DNA from: Candidatus Vogelbacteria bacterium CG22_combo_CG10-13_8_21_14_all_37_9
GTDB taxonomy: Bacteria > Patescibacteriota > Minisyncoccia > Phycocordibacterales > XYD1-FULL-46-19
Reading direction: 5' to 3'
DNA length: 8,892 bases
Assembly: GCA_002772495.1 (NCBI GenBank)
Contig: PCSX01000021.1
Coordinates: forward strand, 1 to 8,892
Position numbers and translations under genes: made by a program
In this document: piece after piece, positions 1-6,297 of the stretch
How the letters are laid out: every line of letters begins with the position of its first letter
How positions within the stretch are numbered: the first letter of the stretch is position 1
Notes under the pieces: generated by a model
Told to the model about the DNA's origin: nothing
The model's database searches: none
What the model saw: only the letters and a program-made list of their open reading frames with translations

Positions 1-35
1 CAAAATACAAAATCAAAGTTAAAAGTGAAAATTAA

Positions 36-1520
36 ATGCGAGAAAAAATTAAAAATTTAAATCAAGAGAAAAAAGGGGACATTCCATCTGGGTTTTTTCT
101 TCGCTCTAGTCGCAACAACCAAGCTGGTTATCTATTGGTTTCGGTTTTAGTTTTTGGTTCAATTGGAGTAATGATGTTGTCGGCTGTGATTGGCTGGCTC
201 GCCACTTCTTGGAAAGTGACTCGTCAATTAACTAACCGTGAACAAGCTTTGCAGATAGCCGAAGCGGGCGTTGATTATTATCGTTGGCATTTGGCTCATG
301 CTAAGCAAGATTTCCAAGATGGTACCGCTACTTCTGGTCCTTATATTCATCAGTTTTATAATTCTGTCGGTCAAAACATTGGTTATTATCAATTGAGTAT
401 TACACCGCCAATTGTTGGTTCAACTATTGTGACGCTAGTTTCTCGGGGTTATGTAGCTTCCACGAGTCTTAATCGAGCGATTGAAGTTAAATTTGCCATT
501 CCTTCTTTAGCTAAATACGCAGTGGCGGCTAATGATAATATGCGTTTTGGTTCTGGGACACTCACAGTGGGACCAATTCATGCTAATGGTGGAATTCATT
601 TCGATGGTTTAGCCGAAAATTTAGTTACTAGTGCTAAAGATAAATACATTGATCCTGATTATTGGGGATCTTATCAATTTGGAGTTTACACCAAATTAGC
701 ACCGGCTGATCCTAATCCACCTAGTCCAGTCCCGAGTCGAACTGATGTTTTTGTCTCTGGTCGACAATTTCCGGTCCCGGCTTTAGATTTTTCTGGTTTT
801 ACGGCTGATTTAGCTCAAATCAAGACTGATGCTCAGTCAGCGGGGCGCTATTTCGGCTCCTCGGGTTCTGGTAATTATGGCTATAATCTTGTTTTAAAAA
901 CAAATAATACTTTTGATCTTTATAAGGTTAGTTCTCTCCAATCACCAAATAAAAATTGTGATTCAGCTAATCAAAGTGGTTGGGGCACTTGGTCAATTAA
1001 AAACCAGATTTTCGTCGCTAATTATAGTTTTCCAGCTAATGGTTTAATTTTCTTAGAAGATCACGCTTGGGTGGAAGGACAAATTAATCAGGCTCGTTTG
1101 ACGATTGCGGTGGGTGCTTTTCCAGAGAGCAGTAATACTTATAAAAGTATTACTATTAATAAAGATGTTTTCTATACTAATTATGATGGTCGAGATGTTC
1201 TCGCTTTAATTGCTCAAAATAATGTTAATGTTGGGCAATTAAGTAATAATGTTTTAGAAATTGATGCCTCTTTGGTAGCGAAAAATGGTCGAGTCGGACG
1301 TTATTATTATGAATCAGCTTGTACTAGTTCTAGTCGGAGCACTTTAAATCTCTATGGGATGATCGCCACCAATTTGCGTTATGGTTTTGCTTACACTAAT
1401 GGCACTGGTTATAGCACTCGCAACCTGACTTATGATGGCAATTTACTTTATGGTCCGCCTCCTTCTTTTCCTTTGACCGCCGATAATTACACCGTCATTT
1501 CTTGGCGGGAGATACCTTAA
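36..1520 (+). CDS. PilX-like / prepilin-like surface protein with N-terminal membrane helix
   Basis: Probable type IV pilus-associated or other surface-exposed protein of 494 aa. The N-terminus has a basic stretch, then QAGYLLVSVLV leading into a hydrophobic helix (about residues 32-57). This is followed by an amphipathic helix with ALQIAEAGVDYYRWHLAH (about 71-88), the arrangement of PilX/minor-pilin N-termini. The rest is Gly/Asn/Ser/Tyr-rich and probably beta-rich. Around residues 385-425 it has DVLALIAQNNVNV and LEIDASLVAKNGRVG, resembling beta-helical pilus-assembly or DUF4900-like proteins. Only two cysteines occur, C308 and C429, which could form a disulfide outside the cell. ATG 36 is the only in-frame ATG before the membrane helix; it has no Shine-Dalgarno sequence or -10 box, so it may be internal to an operon that begins upstream. 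Residues 10-20 may derive from an inserted repeat, so the true start is uncertain. The family is recognised by architecture only and the function is inferred. Confidence 0.75.
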   Translation: MREKIKNLNQEKKGDIPSGFFLRSSRNNQAGYLLVSVLVFGSIGVMMLSAVIGWLATSWKVTRQLTNREQALQIAEAGVDYYRWHLAHAKQDFQDGTATSGPYIHQFYNSVGQNIGYYQLSITPPIVGSTIVTLVSRGYVASTSLNRAIEVKFAIPSLAKYAVAANDNMRFGSGTLTVGPIHANGGIHFDGLAENLVTSAKDKYIDPDYWGSYQFGVYTKLAPADPNPPSPVPSRTDVFVSGRQFPVPALDFSGFTADLAQIKTDAQSAGRYFGSSGSGNYGYNLVLKTNNTFDLYKVSSLQSPNKNCDSANQSGWGTWSIKNQIFVANYSFPANGLIFLEDHAWVEGQINQARLTIAVGAFPESSNTYKSITINKDVFYTNYDGRDVLALIAQNNVNVGQLSNNVLEIDASLVAKNGRVGRYYYESACTSSSRSTLNLYGMIATNLRYGFAYTNGTGYSTRNLTYDGNLLYGPPPSFPLTADNYTVISWREIP

Positions 1521-1523
1521 AAA

Positions 1524-1554
1524 TTTAAAATTAAAAATTAAAAATTAAAAATTA
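1524..1554. repeat. A-rich 7-bp tandem repeat
   Basis: Three perfect consecutive TTAAAAA units (1531-1551) are flanked by partial copies (TTTAAAA before, TTA after). This begins 3 nt after the pilX-like stop codon. It could be intrinsically bent or easily melted DNA, or simply the A-rich end of the adjoining repeat element. No function can be assigned. Confidence 0.6.
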
Positions 1555-1556
1555 CA

Positions 1557-1730
1557 GATTAGAATTCAAAATTACCTGATTTTTTAGTTGTTATTTTACA
1601 GTTTGATTTTTGCATTTTACATTCTTTCCGCCACTATAATTTAAAATGCAAAATTAAAAATTGGGGATTAGAATTTAAAATTAACCGATTTTTTTAATTG
1701 TTATTTTACAGTTTGATTTCCCCATTTTAC
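1557..1730. repeat. Two diverged direct copies of a ~64-nt AT-rich block
   Basis: Copy A is 1557-1620 and copy B is 1666-1730, offset by about 109 nt. Both begin GATTAGAATT and end CATTTTAC. They share an identical 22-nt core (1588-1609 and 1698-1719, containing ATTTTACAGTTTGATTT) and differ at about seven positions plus a one-base indel. Each copy has an A-rich left half and a T-rich right half that can partly fold back. The ends of copies A and B are also the left arms of inverted repeats (1608-1619 with 1642-1653; 1720-1735 with 1741-1756). The layout resembles a small non-coding foldback or MITE-like element family, but its mobility is not shown by this sequence. Confidence 0.65.
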
Positions 1731-1756
1731 CTAGGATTCTCCTAGGTAAAATGGGG
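1720..1756. repeat. Perfect 16-bp hairpin containing two CCTAGG palindromes
   Basis: The left arm 1720-1735 and right arm 1741-1756 are exact reverse complements, with a 5-nt loop (ATTCT). The arm runs CCCCATTTTAC then CCTAGG, so the palindromic hexamer CCTAGG occurs on both sides of the loop. Neither strand has a T-run after the stem, so it is not a typical intrinsic terminator. The left arm is the end of repeat copy B, so this may be a head-to-head repeat junction or element end. Confidence 0.75.
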
Positions 1757-1786
1757 TGTATTCGTTTAAAGCTAATTTTGTAGTAA

Positions 1787-1860
1787 ACCCGGTAGTAGAT
1801 TTTGGCGTTTAAGTTATCTTTAAGTTTTTTGAGGAGTGGCGCCAAAATTCACTACGGGGT
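1787..1860. promoter_or_regulatory. Long imperfect inverted repeat immediately upstream of tpiA
   Basis: The arms are 1787-1807 and 1840-1860 (21 positions each): 18 Watson-Crick pairs, one G-U wobble and two mismatches. The core pairing is ATTTTGGCG with CGCCAAAAT. The 32-nt loop contains TTTAAGTT twice and a GAGGAG at 1831-1836. The last base of the right arm is the first base of the proposed tpiA -10 hexamer. It could act as an operator-like DNA site, or as a 5'-leader hairpin for transcripts entering from upstream. No T-run follows, which argues against a terminator. The regulatory role is inferred from position alone. Confidence 0.5.
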
Positions 1861-1865
1861 AAAAT
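1860..1865 (+). promoter_or_regulatory. Putative -10 box (TAAAAT) for leaderless tpiA transcript
   Basis: TAAAAT ends exactly 6 nt before the tpiA ATG (1872), so transcription would start at or next to the start codon. No Shine-Dalgarno sequence is present in the intervening bases. No good -35 is seen at 16-18 bp. The same geometry recurs at three other genes here, which is the main support. Confidence 0.45.
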
Positions 1866-1871
1866 GAAAGA

Positions 1872-2636
1872 ATGAAAAAACTAATTGTTGGTAACTGGAA
1901 ACTTAATCCGACTAATTTAGCTGAAGCTAAGAAGATTCAGACTAAGATTCGGCAAAAAGTGACTGGTTTAAGAAATGTTAAAGTTGTGATTTGCCCGCCG
2001 ACTGCTTATTTATCGGCTCTATCTTTAGGTCGGAGTAATTCCATTTTTAGTCTCGGGGCGCAAGAGGTATTTTGGAAAGAAGCGGGACCTTACACTGGGC
2101 AAACCTCACCCTTAATTTTAAAAGACCTAAATGTGTCTTTTGTTATTATTGGTCACTCCGAACAGCGTGATTTGGGTGAAAATGATGAACAAATTAATTT
2201 AAAGTTACGAGTAGTTTTGGATTATGGTTTACGACCAATTTTGTGTGTGGGTGAAAAAGAGCGTGATGATAGTGGTTATTATTTAGCTCAAATTAAACGA
2301 CAGTTAGAAGATGGCTTGGAAAAAGTATCTAAAAAAATGGTTAAACAATTAGTAATTGCTTACGAGCCAGTGTGGGCGATTGGCCAAGATCAAAGAAAAG
2401 CGGAAACACCAACCAGTTTTCTCCAACACGCTTTATTTATTCGTAAAACCTTGAGTAGTCTTTTTGGTCCTGCAGAGGCTCAAAAAATTCCGATTTTATA
2501 TGGCGGTTCAGTAACAATCAAAAACGCTGAAGGTTTTTTGACTCAAGGACAGGCCGATGGCCTCTTAGTTGGTCGAGAATCTTTAATTATTCCTAATTTT
2601 GTGGCTTTAGCTAAATTAGCCAACCAAATTAAATAA
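1872..2636 (+). CDS. tpiA: Triosephosphate isomerase
   Basis: Cytosolic glycolytic enzyme interconverting dihydroxyacetone phosphate and glyceraldehyde 3-phosphate. The length of 254 aa is normal for the family. The N-terminal VGNWKLN supplies N8 and K10. IIGHSEQR supplies the electrophile H95. AYEPVWAIG carries the catalytic base E165. YGGSV (about 210-214) and DGLLVGRESL (about 229-238) are the phosphate-binding C-terminal motifs. The start gives the expected TIM N-terminus and fits the -10 box. A tiny ATG-AAA-GAA-TGA frame overlaps the start and is probably chance. It lies 2 nt upstream of pgk, so the two are almost certainly cotranscribed. Oddity: the phosphate-gripping loop 6 after AIG reads QDQRKAET rather than the usual TGKTAT type, with two extra residues and no second loop glycine. 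Identity is secure; full catalytic competence is likely but untested. Confidence 0.97.
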   Translation: MKKLIVGNWKLNPTNLAEAKKIQTKIRQKVTGLRNVKVVICPPTAYLSALSLGRSNSIFSLGAQEVFWKEAGPYTGQTSPLILKDLNVSFVIIGHSEQRDLGENDEQINLKLRVVLDYGLRPILCVGEKERDDSGYYLAQIKRQLEDGLEKVSKKMVKQLVIAYEPVWAIGQDQRKAETPTSFLQHALFIRKTLSSLFGPAEAQKIPILYGGSVTIKNAEGFLTQGQADGLLVGRESLIIPNFVALAKLANQIK

Positions 2637-2638
2637 TT

Positions 2639-3739
2639 ATGAAATATTTAACGACTCTGACTAAAAAAGATTTAATTGGTAAAAGAGTTTTAGTGCGAGT
2701 GGATTACAATGTGCCGATTCGAAAAAATAAAGTGACCGAAGCTTTTCGGATTGACGAAAGTTTAGCGACCATTAAATTTTTATTGAAAAATGGCGCCCGA
2801 GTCATTCTTATTTCTCATTTAGGTTCTGATGGTAAAGCGAGTTTAGCGCCAGTGGCCAAATATCTAGCGACTAAAAAATTACCAGTTAAATTACTAAAAG
2901 ATTTTAAGGCGGTTCAAAAATCGACTAGCCCACTTATTTTACTGGAAAATATTCGTCGTTTTGAAGGTGAATTAAATAATAGTCCGATTTTAGCTAAGCA
3001 ATTAGCTTCTTTAGCTGATCTATTTGTTAATGATGCTTTTTCGGTTTCTCATCGTTTGCAAGCTTCTGTCGTTGGAGTGCCAAAATTTTTACCTAGTTTT
3101 GTCGGTCTGGCTCTAGAGCGAGAAGTTGATGAGCTGGTTTCTTTAGTCAAACCGGCTGGACCTTTAGTGTTAGTGATTGGGGGAGTAAAATTTTCGACTA
3201 AATTACCATTATTGCAAAAATTTTTAAATAAAGCGGAATTTATTTGTGTTGGTGGAGCCTTGGCGAATACTTTGTTGTCGGCTCGGGGGATTGCGATTGG
3301 GATATCGGTGACCGAAAAATTAACTCCTAATTTAATTAAATTGGCCAAAAATCGCAAAATTATTTTACCGATTGATGCAGTTGTCCAGACTGGTAAAAAA
3401 ATCGCTGTCAAAAATATTAATTATTTAAATCCTAATGACAAAATTGTTGATATTGGTCCGATGACGGTCAAACTTTTTACGGCCGAGTTATTAGATACTA
3501 GAATTATTTTATGGAACGGTCCGCTCGGTCTAACTAATAATGGTTTTTCGGCAGGGACGATTGGCTTAGCGAAAGCATTACCTAAAAAATCTTTCTCAGT
3601 TTTAGGGGGCGGTGATTCTCTAGCCGTTCTTCGTCAAGCTAAATTGTTAACTAAATTTTCTTTTGTTTCGACTGGTGGTGGAGCCTTACTTGATTATCTA
3701 GTTCACGGGACCTTACCAGGCTTAAAAGCTCTAAGATAG
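2639..3739 (+). CDS. pgk: Phosphoglycerate kinase
   Basis: Transfers phosphate from 1,3-bisphosphoglycerate to ADP in glycolysis, in the cytosol. At 366 aa it is shorter than the usual 390-400. Visible motifs are VRVDYNVP (19-26, with D22 and N24), R37, SHLG (59-62, with H60), LLENIRRFEGE (101-111), VNDAFSVSHR (130-139), the lysine pair in GGVKFSTK (181-188), WNGPLG (292-297), GGGDS (323-327) and STGGGA (344-349). It starts 2 nt after the tpiA stop with no Shine-Dalgarno sequence, so translational coupling or reinitiation is likely. Oddities: S63 sits where SHLGRP normally has the 3-phosphoglycerate-binding arginine, and N300 sits where the nucleotide-ribose-binding glutamate is usual. The rest of the active site is intact, so I call it a functional but divergent PGK. 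Confidence 0.96.
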   Translation: MKYLTTLTKKDLIGKRVLVRVDYNVPIRKNKVTEAFRIDESLATIKFLLKNGARVILISHLGSDGKASLAPVAKYLATKKLPVKLLKDFKAVQKSTSPLILLENIRRFEGELNNSPILAKQLASLADLFVNDAFSVSHRLQASVVGVPKFLPSFVGLALEREVDELVSLVKPAGPLVLVIGGVKFSTKLPLLQKFLNKAEFICVGGALANTLLSARGIAIGISVTEKLTPNLIKLAKNRKIILPIDAVVQTGKKIAVKNINYLNPNDKIVDIGPMTVKLFTAELLDTRIILWNGPLGLTNNGFSAGTIGLAKALPKKSFSVLGGGDSLAVLRQAKLLTKFSFVSTGGGALLDYLVHGTLPGLKALR

Positions 3740-3766
3740 AGTTTAAGGGGGCTATCAAAAAGATTG

Positions 3767-3775
3767 TGTTATAAT
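3767..3775 (+). promoter_or_regulatory. Extended -10 promoter (TGtTATAAT) for leaderless recJ transcript
   Basis: A consensus TATAAT (3770-3775) is preceded by the TG of an extended -10 element at 3767-3768 and ends 7 nt before ATG 3783. The expected transcription start therefore falls on the start codon. There is no -35 match at the right distance, as is common for extended -10 promoters. It lies in the 43-nt gap after pgk, where I see no terminator, so recJ may also receive read-through from tpiA-pgk. Confidence 0.6.
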
Positions 3776-3782
3776 CCCTGTG

Positions 3783-5540
3783 ATGACTAAAACTTGGTCT
3801 AAAATCAAAATTGCTGACAACTTAGGGCTTAAAAAATCTTTTAAGGATTATCCGGCAATCCTTCAAACTTTATTATTGAGACGAGGTTTGATCACTAAAA
3901 AATCAGCTGAACAATTTTTGAAGCCGAATTATGAACGTGATCTTCATGATCCTTTTTTGTTGGCCGATATGAATCTGGCTGTGGAAAGAATTCTCTTGGC
4001 GATTAGTCGGCAAGAGAAAATTGTTATTTTTGGTGATTATGATGCTGATGGGGTTCCTGGTTCAGCTGTTTTAGCAACTTTTTTTAGAAAAATTGCTTTT
4101 ACTAATTATGAAGTTTATATTCCTGATCGTCACAATGAAACTTATGGTCTAAATGAAGAGGCGATTCGTAAATTGGCCGAAGGGGGAGTGAAATTAATTA
4201 TTACGGTCGATTGCGGTATTACTGATGTGGCGGAAGTCGCTTTGGCGGATCGTTTAGGTATTGAGGTGATTATTACTGACCACCATTTGATACCAGAAAA
4301 AATGCCTCAAGCTCTAGCGGTCCTTGATGCTAAACGAGCTGATGATCAATACCCATTTAAAATGTTAGCAGGTGGAGCCGTGGCTTTTAAATTGGTTCAG
4401 GCTTTATTGAAAAAGGGTCAATTTGATATAGCTGAAGGCTGGGAAAAATGGCTTCTTGATTTGGTGGCCATTTCGACCATCACTGATATGGTGCCTCTCG
4501 TGGGTGAAAATCGGACCCTCGCTTTTTATGGTTTGAAAGTTTTGCGTCAGACTCGTCGCTTGGGTTTAATTGCTTTATTTTCGGTCGCTAAAGTAAATCT
4601 ATTAGAAACGACCGAAGATGATATTGGTTTTATGATTGGTCCGCGGATTAATTCGGCCAGTCGTATGTCACACGCTTCAGAAGCTTATGAATTGTTGATG
4701 ACCGAAGACCCAGCTTTGGCTCGAACTCTCTCTGATCATTTGGAAAAGAAAAATAAAGACCGTCGAGCTTTAGTCGAGCGGATTATTCAAGAAGTGGATA
4801 ATGAATATTCTGGTCGAGAATTACCAGCGATTATTGTCGCCGGTAATCCGGGTTGGAGCTTGGGGGTGCTAGGTTTGAGTGCCTCTCGTTTAGTGGAAAA
4901 ATATGCTCGACCAGTTTTTTTATGGGCTAAAAATGATAATGGTGAAATCAAAGGTTCTTGTCGTTCCGATGGTTCGGTTAATCTGGTGGAATTAATGAAT
5001 TGTTTAGGCCCAGATTTTTTTAACAGTGTCGGTGGTCATATCATGGCGGCTGGTTTTTCGATGTCGGCAGATCGAGAAATTAAGTTTGCTGAAAAATTGT
5101 TAACGGCTTTTGATACCTTAACTAAAAAAGACACTGAACAAGATTTGATTTATGATGCCGACTTAAATTTAACGGATATAAATCAAGATTTTTTTGCTAC
5201 GATTGATCAACTAGCTCCTTTTGGAATTGATAATCCGAAACCAGTATTTTTATTTTCTAATCTTAAAATTGAAGAAGCAAAAAGTTTTGGTAATGGTGGC
5301 CTTCATTTGGAATTGAAATTTCGCTCTGCTCTTGGTCGGCTAATTCCCGCGATTGGTTTTTTTGTCTGTTTACCAAACTTCTTTAGTGAAAAGTTTAATG
5401 GTCGAGAAGGTCATAAATTTTCGGCAGTAGTTCTTGATCCGGGTTCTCGGGTTGATCTTTTAGCGTCGCTTGAAAAATCTTCTTTTCGTGGTCAATCGGA
5501 ATTGCGTTTACGAATTGTTGATCTTCGCCAACCGGAGTAA
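3783..5540 (+). CDS. recJ: Single-stranded-DNA-specific 5'-3' exonuclease RecJ
   Basis: DHH-family exonuclease that degrades single-stranded DNA 5'-3' in recombination and mismatch or base-excision repair. About 585 aa from ATG 3783. A GTG directly before it (3780) would add one residue, but the ATG fits the -10 box better. DHH domain: VIFGDYDADG (81-90, metal-binding D85, D87, D89), VDCGITD (142-148), TDHH (165-168), ISTITDMVPL (230-239, D235) and IGPRINSASR (285-294). DHHA1 domain: GWSLGVLGLSASRL (357-370), KGSCRS (390-395) and GGHIMAAGFSM (417-427). A C-terminal OB-like domain follows (LAPFGIDNPKPVF). GWSLGVLG lacks the histidine usually found in the RecJ WHxGVIG motif; otherwise the motifs are complete. 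A role in processing DNA taken up through ComEC is possible but inferred. Confidence 0.95.
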   Translation: MTKTWSKIKIADNLGLKKSFKDYPAILQTLLLRRGLITKKSAEQFLKPNYERDLHDPFLLADMNLAVERILLAISRQEKIVIFGDYDADGVPGSAVLATFFRKIAFTNYEVYIPDRHNETYGLNEEAIRKLAEGGVKLIITVDCGITDVAEVALADRLGIEVIITDHHLIPEKMPQALAVLDAKRADDQYPFKMLAGGAVAFKLVQALLKKGQFDIAEGWEKWLLDLVAISTITDMVPLVGENRTLAFYGLKVLRQTRRLGLIALFSVAKVNLLETTEDDIGFMIGPRINSASRMSHASEAYELLMTEDPALARTLSDHLEKKNKDRRALVERIIQEVDNEYSGRELPAIIVAGNPGWSLGVLGLSASRLVEKYARPVFLWAKNDNGEIKGSCRSDGSVNLVELMNCLGPDFFNSVGGHIMAAGFSMSADREIKFAEKLLTAFDTLTKKDTEQDLIYDADLNLTDINQDFFATIDQLAPFGIDNPKPVFLFSNLKIEEAKSFGNGGLHLELKFRSALGRLIPAIGFFVCLPNFFSEKFNGREGHKFSAVVLDPGSRVDLLASLEKSSFRGQSELRLRIVDLRQPE

Positions 5541-5582
5541 GGAGATAAGTTTTAGAGTCTTATACAAGTAAATTAAAAATGT

Positions 5583-5758
5583 AAAAATCAAAATGGAAAA
5601 TGACAATGGAAAATAAAAAATTGTTTCTTTCCCTTTAGTTTCATTATCTTGGATGTCAGAATTTTAGATATTTCATCGAGCTTTACCCGAAGATCCCTAG
5701 CTAATTTCTGAAAAAATCCTTTTTAAATTTTAATCTGTCATTTTCCATTTTGATTTTT
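5583..5758. repeat. Inverted-repeat (MITE-like) element with perfect 23-bp arms
   Basis: Arms 5583-5605 and 5736-5758 are exact 23-nt reverse complements (outer end AAAAATC, inner end TGGAAAATGACA) around a 130-nt interior. Outside the arms, A-rich and T-rich sequence continues the symmetry imperfectly (AAATTAAAAA on the left, TTAATTTTGATTT on the right). The interior is less AT-biased and holds an open minus-strand frame with an amphipathic peptide. It lies between recJ and rnhA. Its AT-rich, CAAAATGG-type arms recall the repeats upstream of tpiA. A transposon-like origin is inferred; I see no clear target-site duplication. Confidence 0.65.
5588..5722 (-). pseudogene. Possible decayed small ORF inside the inverted-repeat element
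   Basis: On the minus strand a 45-codon open stretch runs between two stops with no start codon near its 5' end. It contains LARDLRVKLDEISKILTSK and then IMKLKGKK, a strongly amphipathic helical pattern. The part EISKIL..KIMKLK is reminiscent of the C-terminal helix of four-helix-bundle (S23/intervening-sequence, Avd-like) proteins. Its last codons run into the left repeat arm. In AT-rich DNA a frame of this length can occur by chance, so the remnant interpretation is weak. Confidence 0.2.
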
Positions 5759-5801
5759 TAATTTTGATTTAAGTTTATTTTCTCGCCAATCCTAAAAAAC
5801 T

Positions 5802-5810
5802 TGTTAAAAT
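5802..5810 (+). promoter_or_regulatory. Extended -10 promoter (TGtTAAAAT) for leaderless rnhA transcript
   Basis: TAAAAT (5805-5810) is preceded by an extended -10 TG (5802-5803) and ends 6 nt before ATG 5817. No -35 match is seen 16-18 bp upstream and no Shine-Dalgarno sequence lies before the ATG. This is almost the same design as the recJ promoter. Confidence 0.55.
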
Positions 5811-5816
5811 AGGCTT

Positions 5817-6272
5817 ATGTTTACTAATATTAAATACATTATCTATACTGATGGCGGTTCACGAGGCAATCCTGGTCGGGCTGGTTGTGGAGTTGTCGTG
5901 ACTGATGCCAATAATCAAATTTTGAAAAAAGCGACCAAAAGTTTGGGTTTAGCTACTAATAATGAAGCTGAATATCAAGCCGTGATTTTGGGTTTAGACA
6001 CACTTAAAAAAATGTTAGGGTCGAGTAAATTAGCGACCGCCGAAATTGAAGTTCGAATGGATAGTCAGTTGGTGGCTAGTCAATTAGCCGGACTTTACCA
6101 AATCAAAGAAGAAACTCTTTTCCCGTTTTTTATTAAAATTTGGAATCTACAAGTTAAAGATTTTCCTAAAATTAAGTTTACTTATATTCCCCGGGCTGAA
6201 AATTCATTGGCGGATGCTTTGGCTAATCAAGCGATGGACGAGGGTAAACAGGGTCGATTATTAAAGATTTAA
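5817..6272 (+). CDS. rnhA: Ribonuclease HI family protein
   Basis: Endonuclease cleaving the RNA strand of RNA-DNA hybrids (R-loops, primers), cytosolic. At 151 aa it is the normal length for a single RNase H domain with no extra hybrid-binding domain. The four catalytic carboxylates are visible: D12 in YTDGGSRGNPG, E50 in TNNEAEY, D82 in VRMDSQLV and D133 in NSLADALANQAMD. YIPRAENSLAD matches the bacterial/archaeal RNase HI C-terminal motif. The start gives a normal N-terminus and agrees with the -10 box. It is flanked upstream by the inverted-repeat element and ends inside its own terminator hairpin, so it appears to be a single-gene transcription unit. Confidence 0.93.
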   Translation: MFTNIKYIIYTDGGSRGNPGRAGCGVVVTDANNQILKKATKSLGLATNNEAEYQAVILGLDTLKKMLGSSKLATAEIEVRMDSQLVASQLAGLYQIKEETLFPFFIKIWNLQVKDFPKIKFTYIPRAENSLADALANQAMDEGKQGRLLKI

Positions 6273-6293
6273 GCGCCGACTTGGCGCTTTTTT
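6271..6293 (+). terminator. Intrinsic terminator overlapping the rnhA stop codon
   Basis: A 7-bp stem AAGCGCC (6271-6277) pairs with GGCGCTT (6283-6289) around a GACTT loop, with an uninterrupted T-run covering 6288-6293. The first two stem bases are the last two of the rnhA TAA. The following gene begins 1-4 nt after the T-run, so it lies between rnhA and the ComEC channel gene with almost no spacer. Confidence 0.85.
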
Positions 6294-6297
6294 AGTG

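Larger units (their letters stand above)
1521..1871. other. Gene-free, repeat-dense intergenic region upstream of tpiA
   Basis: A 351-bp stretch with no credible reading frame on either strand and no tRNA-like structure. In order it holds an A-rich short tandem repeat directly after the pilX-like stop, two diverged copies of a block of about 64 nt, a perfect 16-bp hairpin and a second long hairpin that ends on the proposed tpiA -10 box. A perfect TATAAT sits at 1635-1640, between a 12-bp inverted repeat (1608-1619 and 1642-1653). Its best -35 candidate (TTGCAT, 1610-1615) is 19 bp away, so a promoter there is possible but weak. I see no U-tract terminator for the pilX-like gene. The components are listed separately. 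Confidence 0.7.

Noticed and set aside
1864..1875. Three-codon upstream ORF (ATG AAA GAA TGA) overlapping the tpiA ATG
   Set aside because: It could be a leader peptide, but it has no SD motif and would not be translated if the mRNA begins at 1872; most easily explained by chance.
3049..3411. 120-codon minus-strand reading frame inside pgk
   Set aside because: It lies wholly within a well-conserved gene and has no recognisable motif or start signal; it is a shadow frame.
3740..3782. Terminator between pgk and recJ
   Set aside because: Only a weak AGGG/CCCT pairing exists with no T-run; the gap is better explained by the recJ extended -10 promoter.
5539..5546. AAGGAGAT Shine-Dalgarno-like string just after the recJ stop
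   Set aside because: The next ATG is about 30 nt away and is followed immediately by TAA, so no gene uses it.
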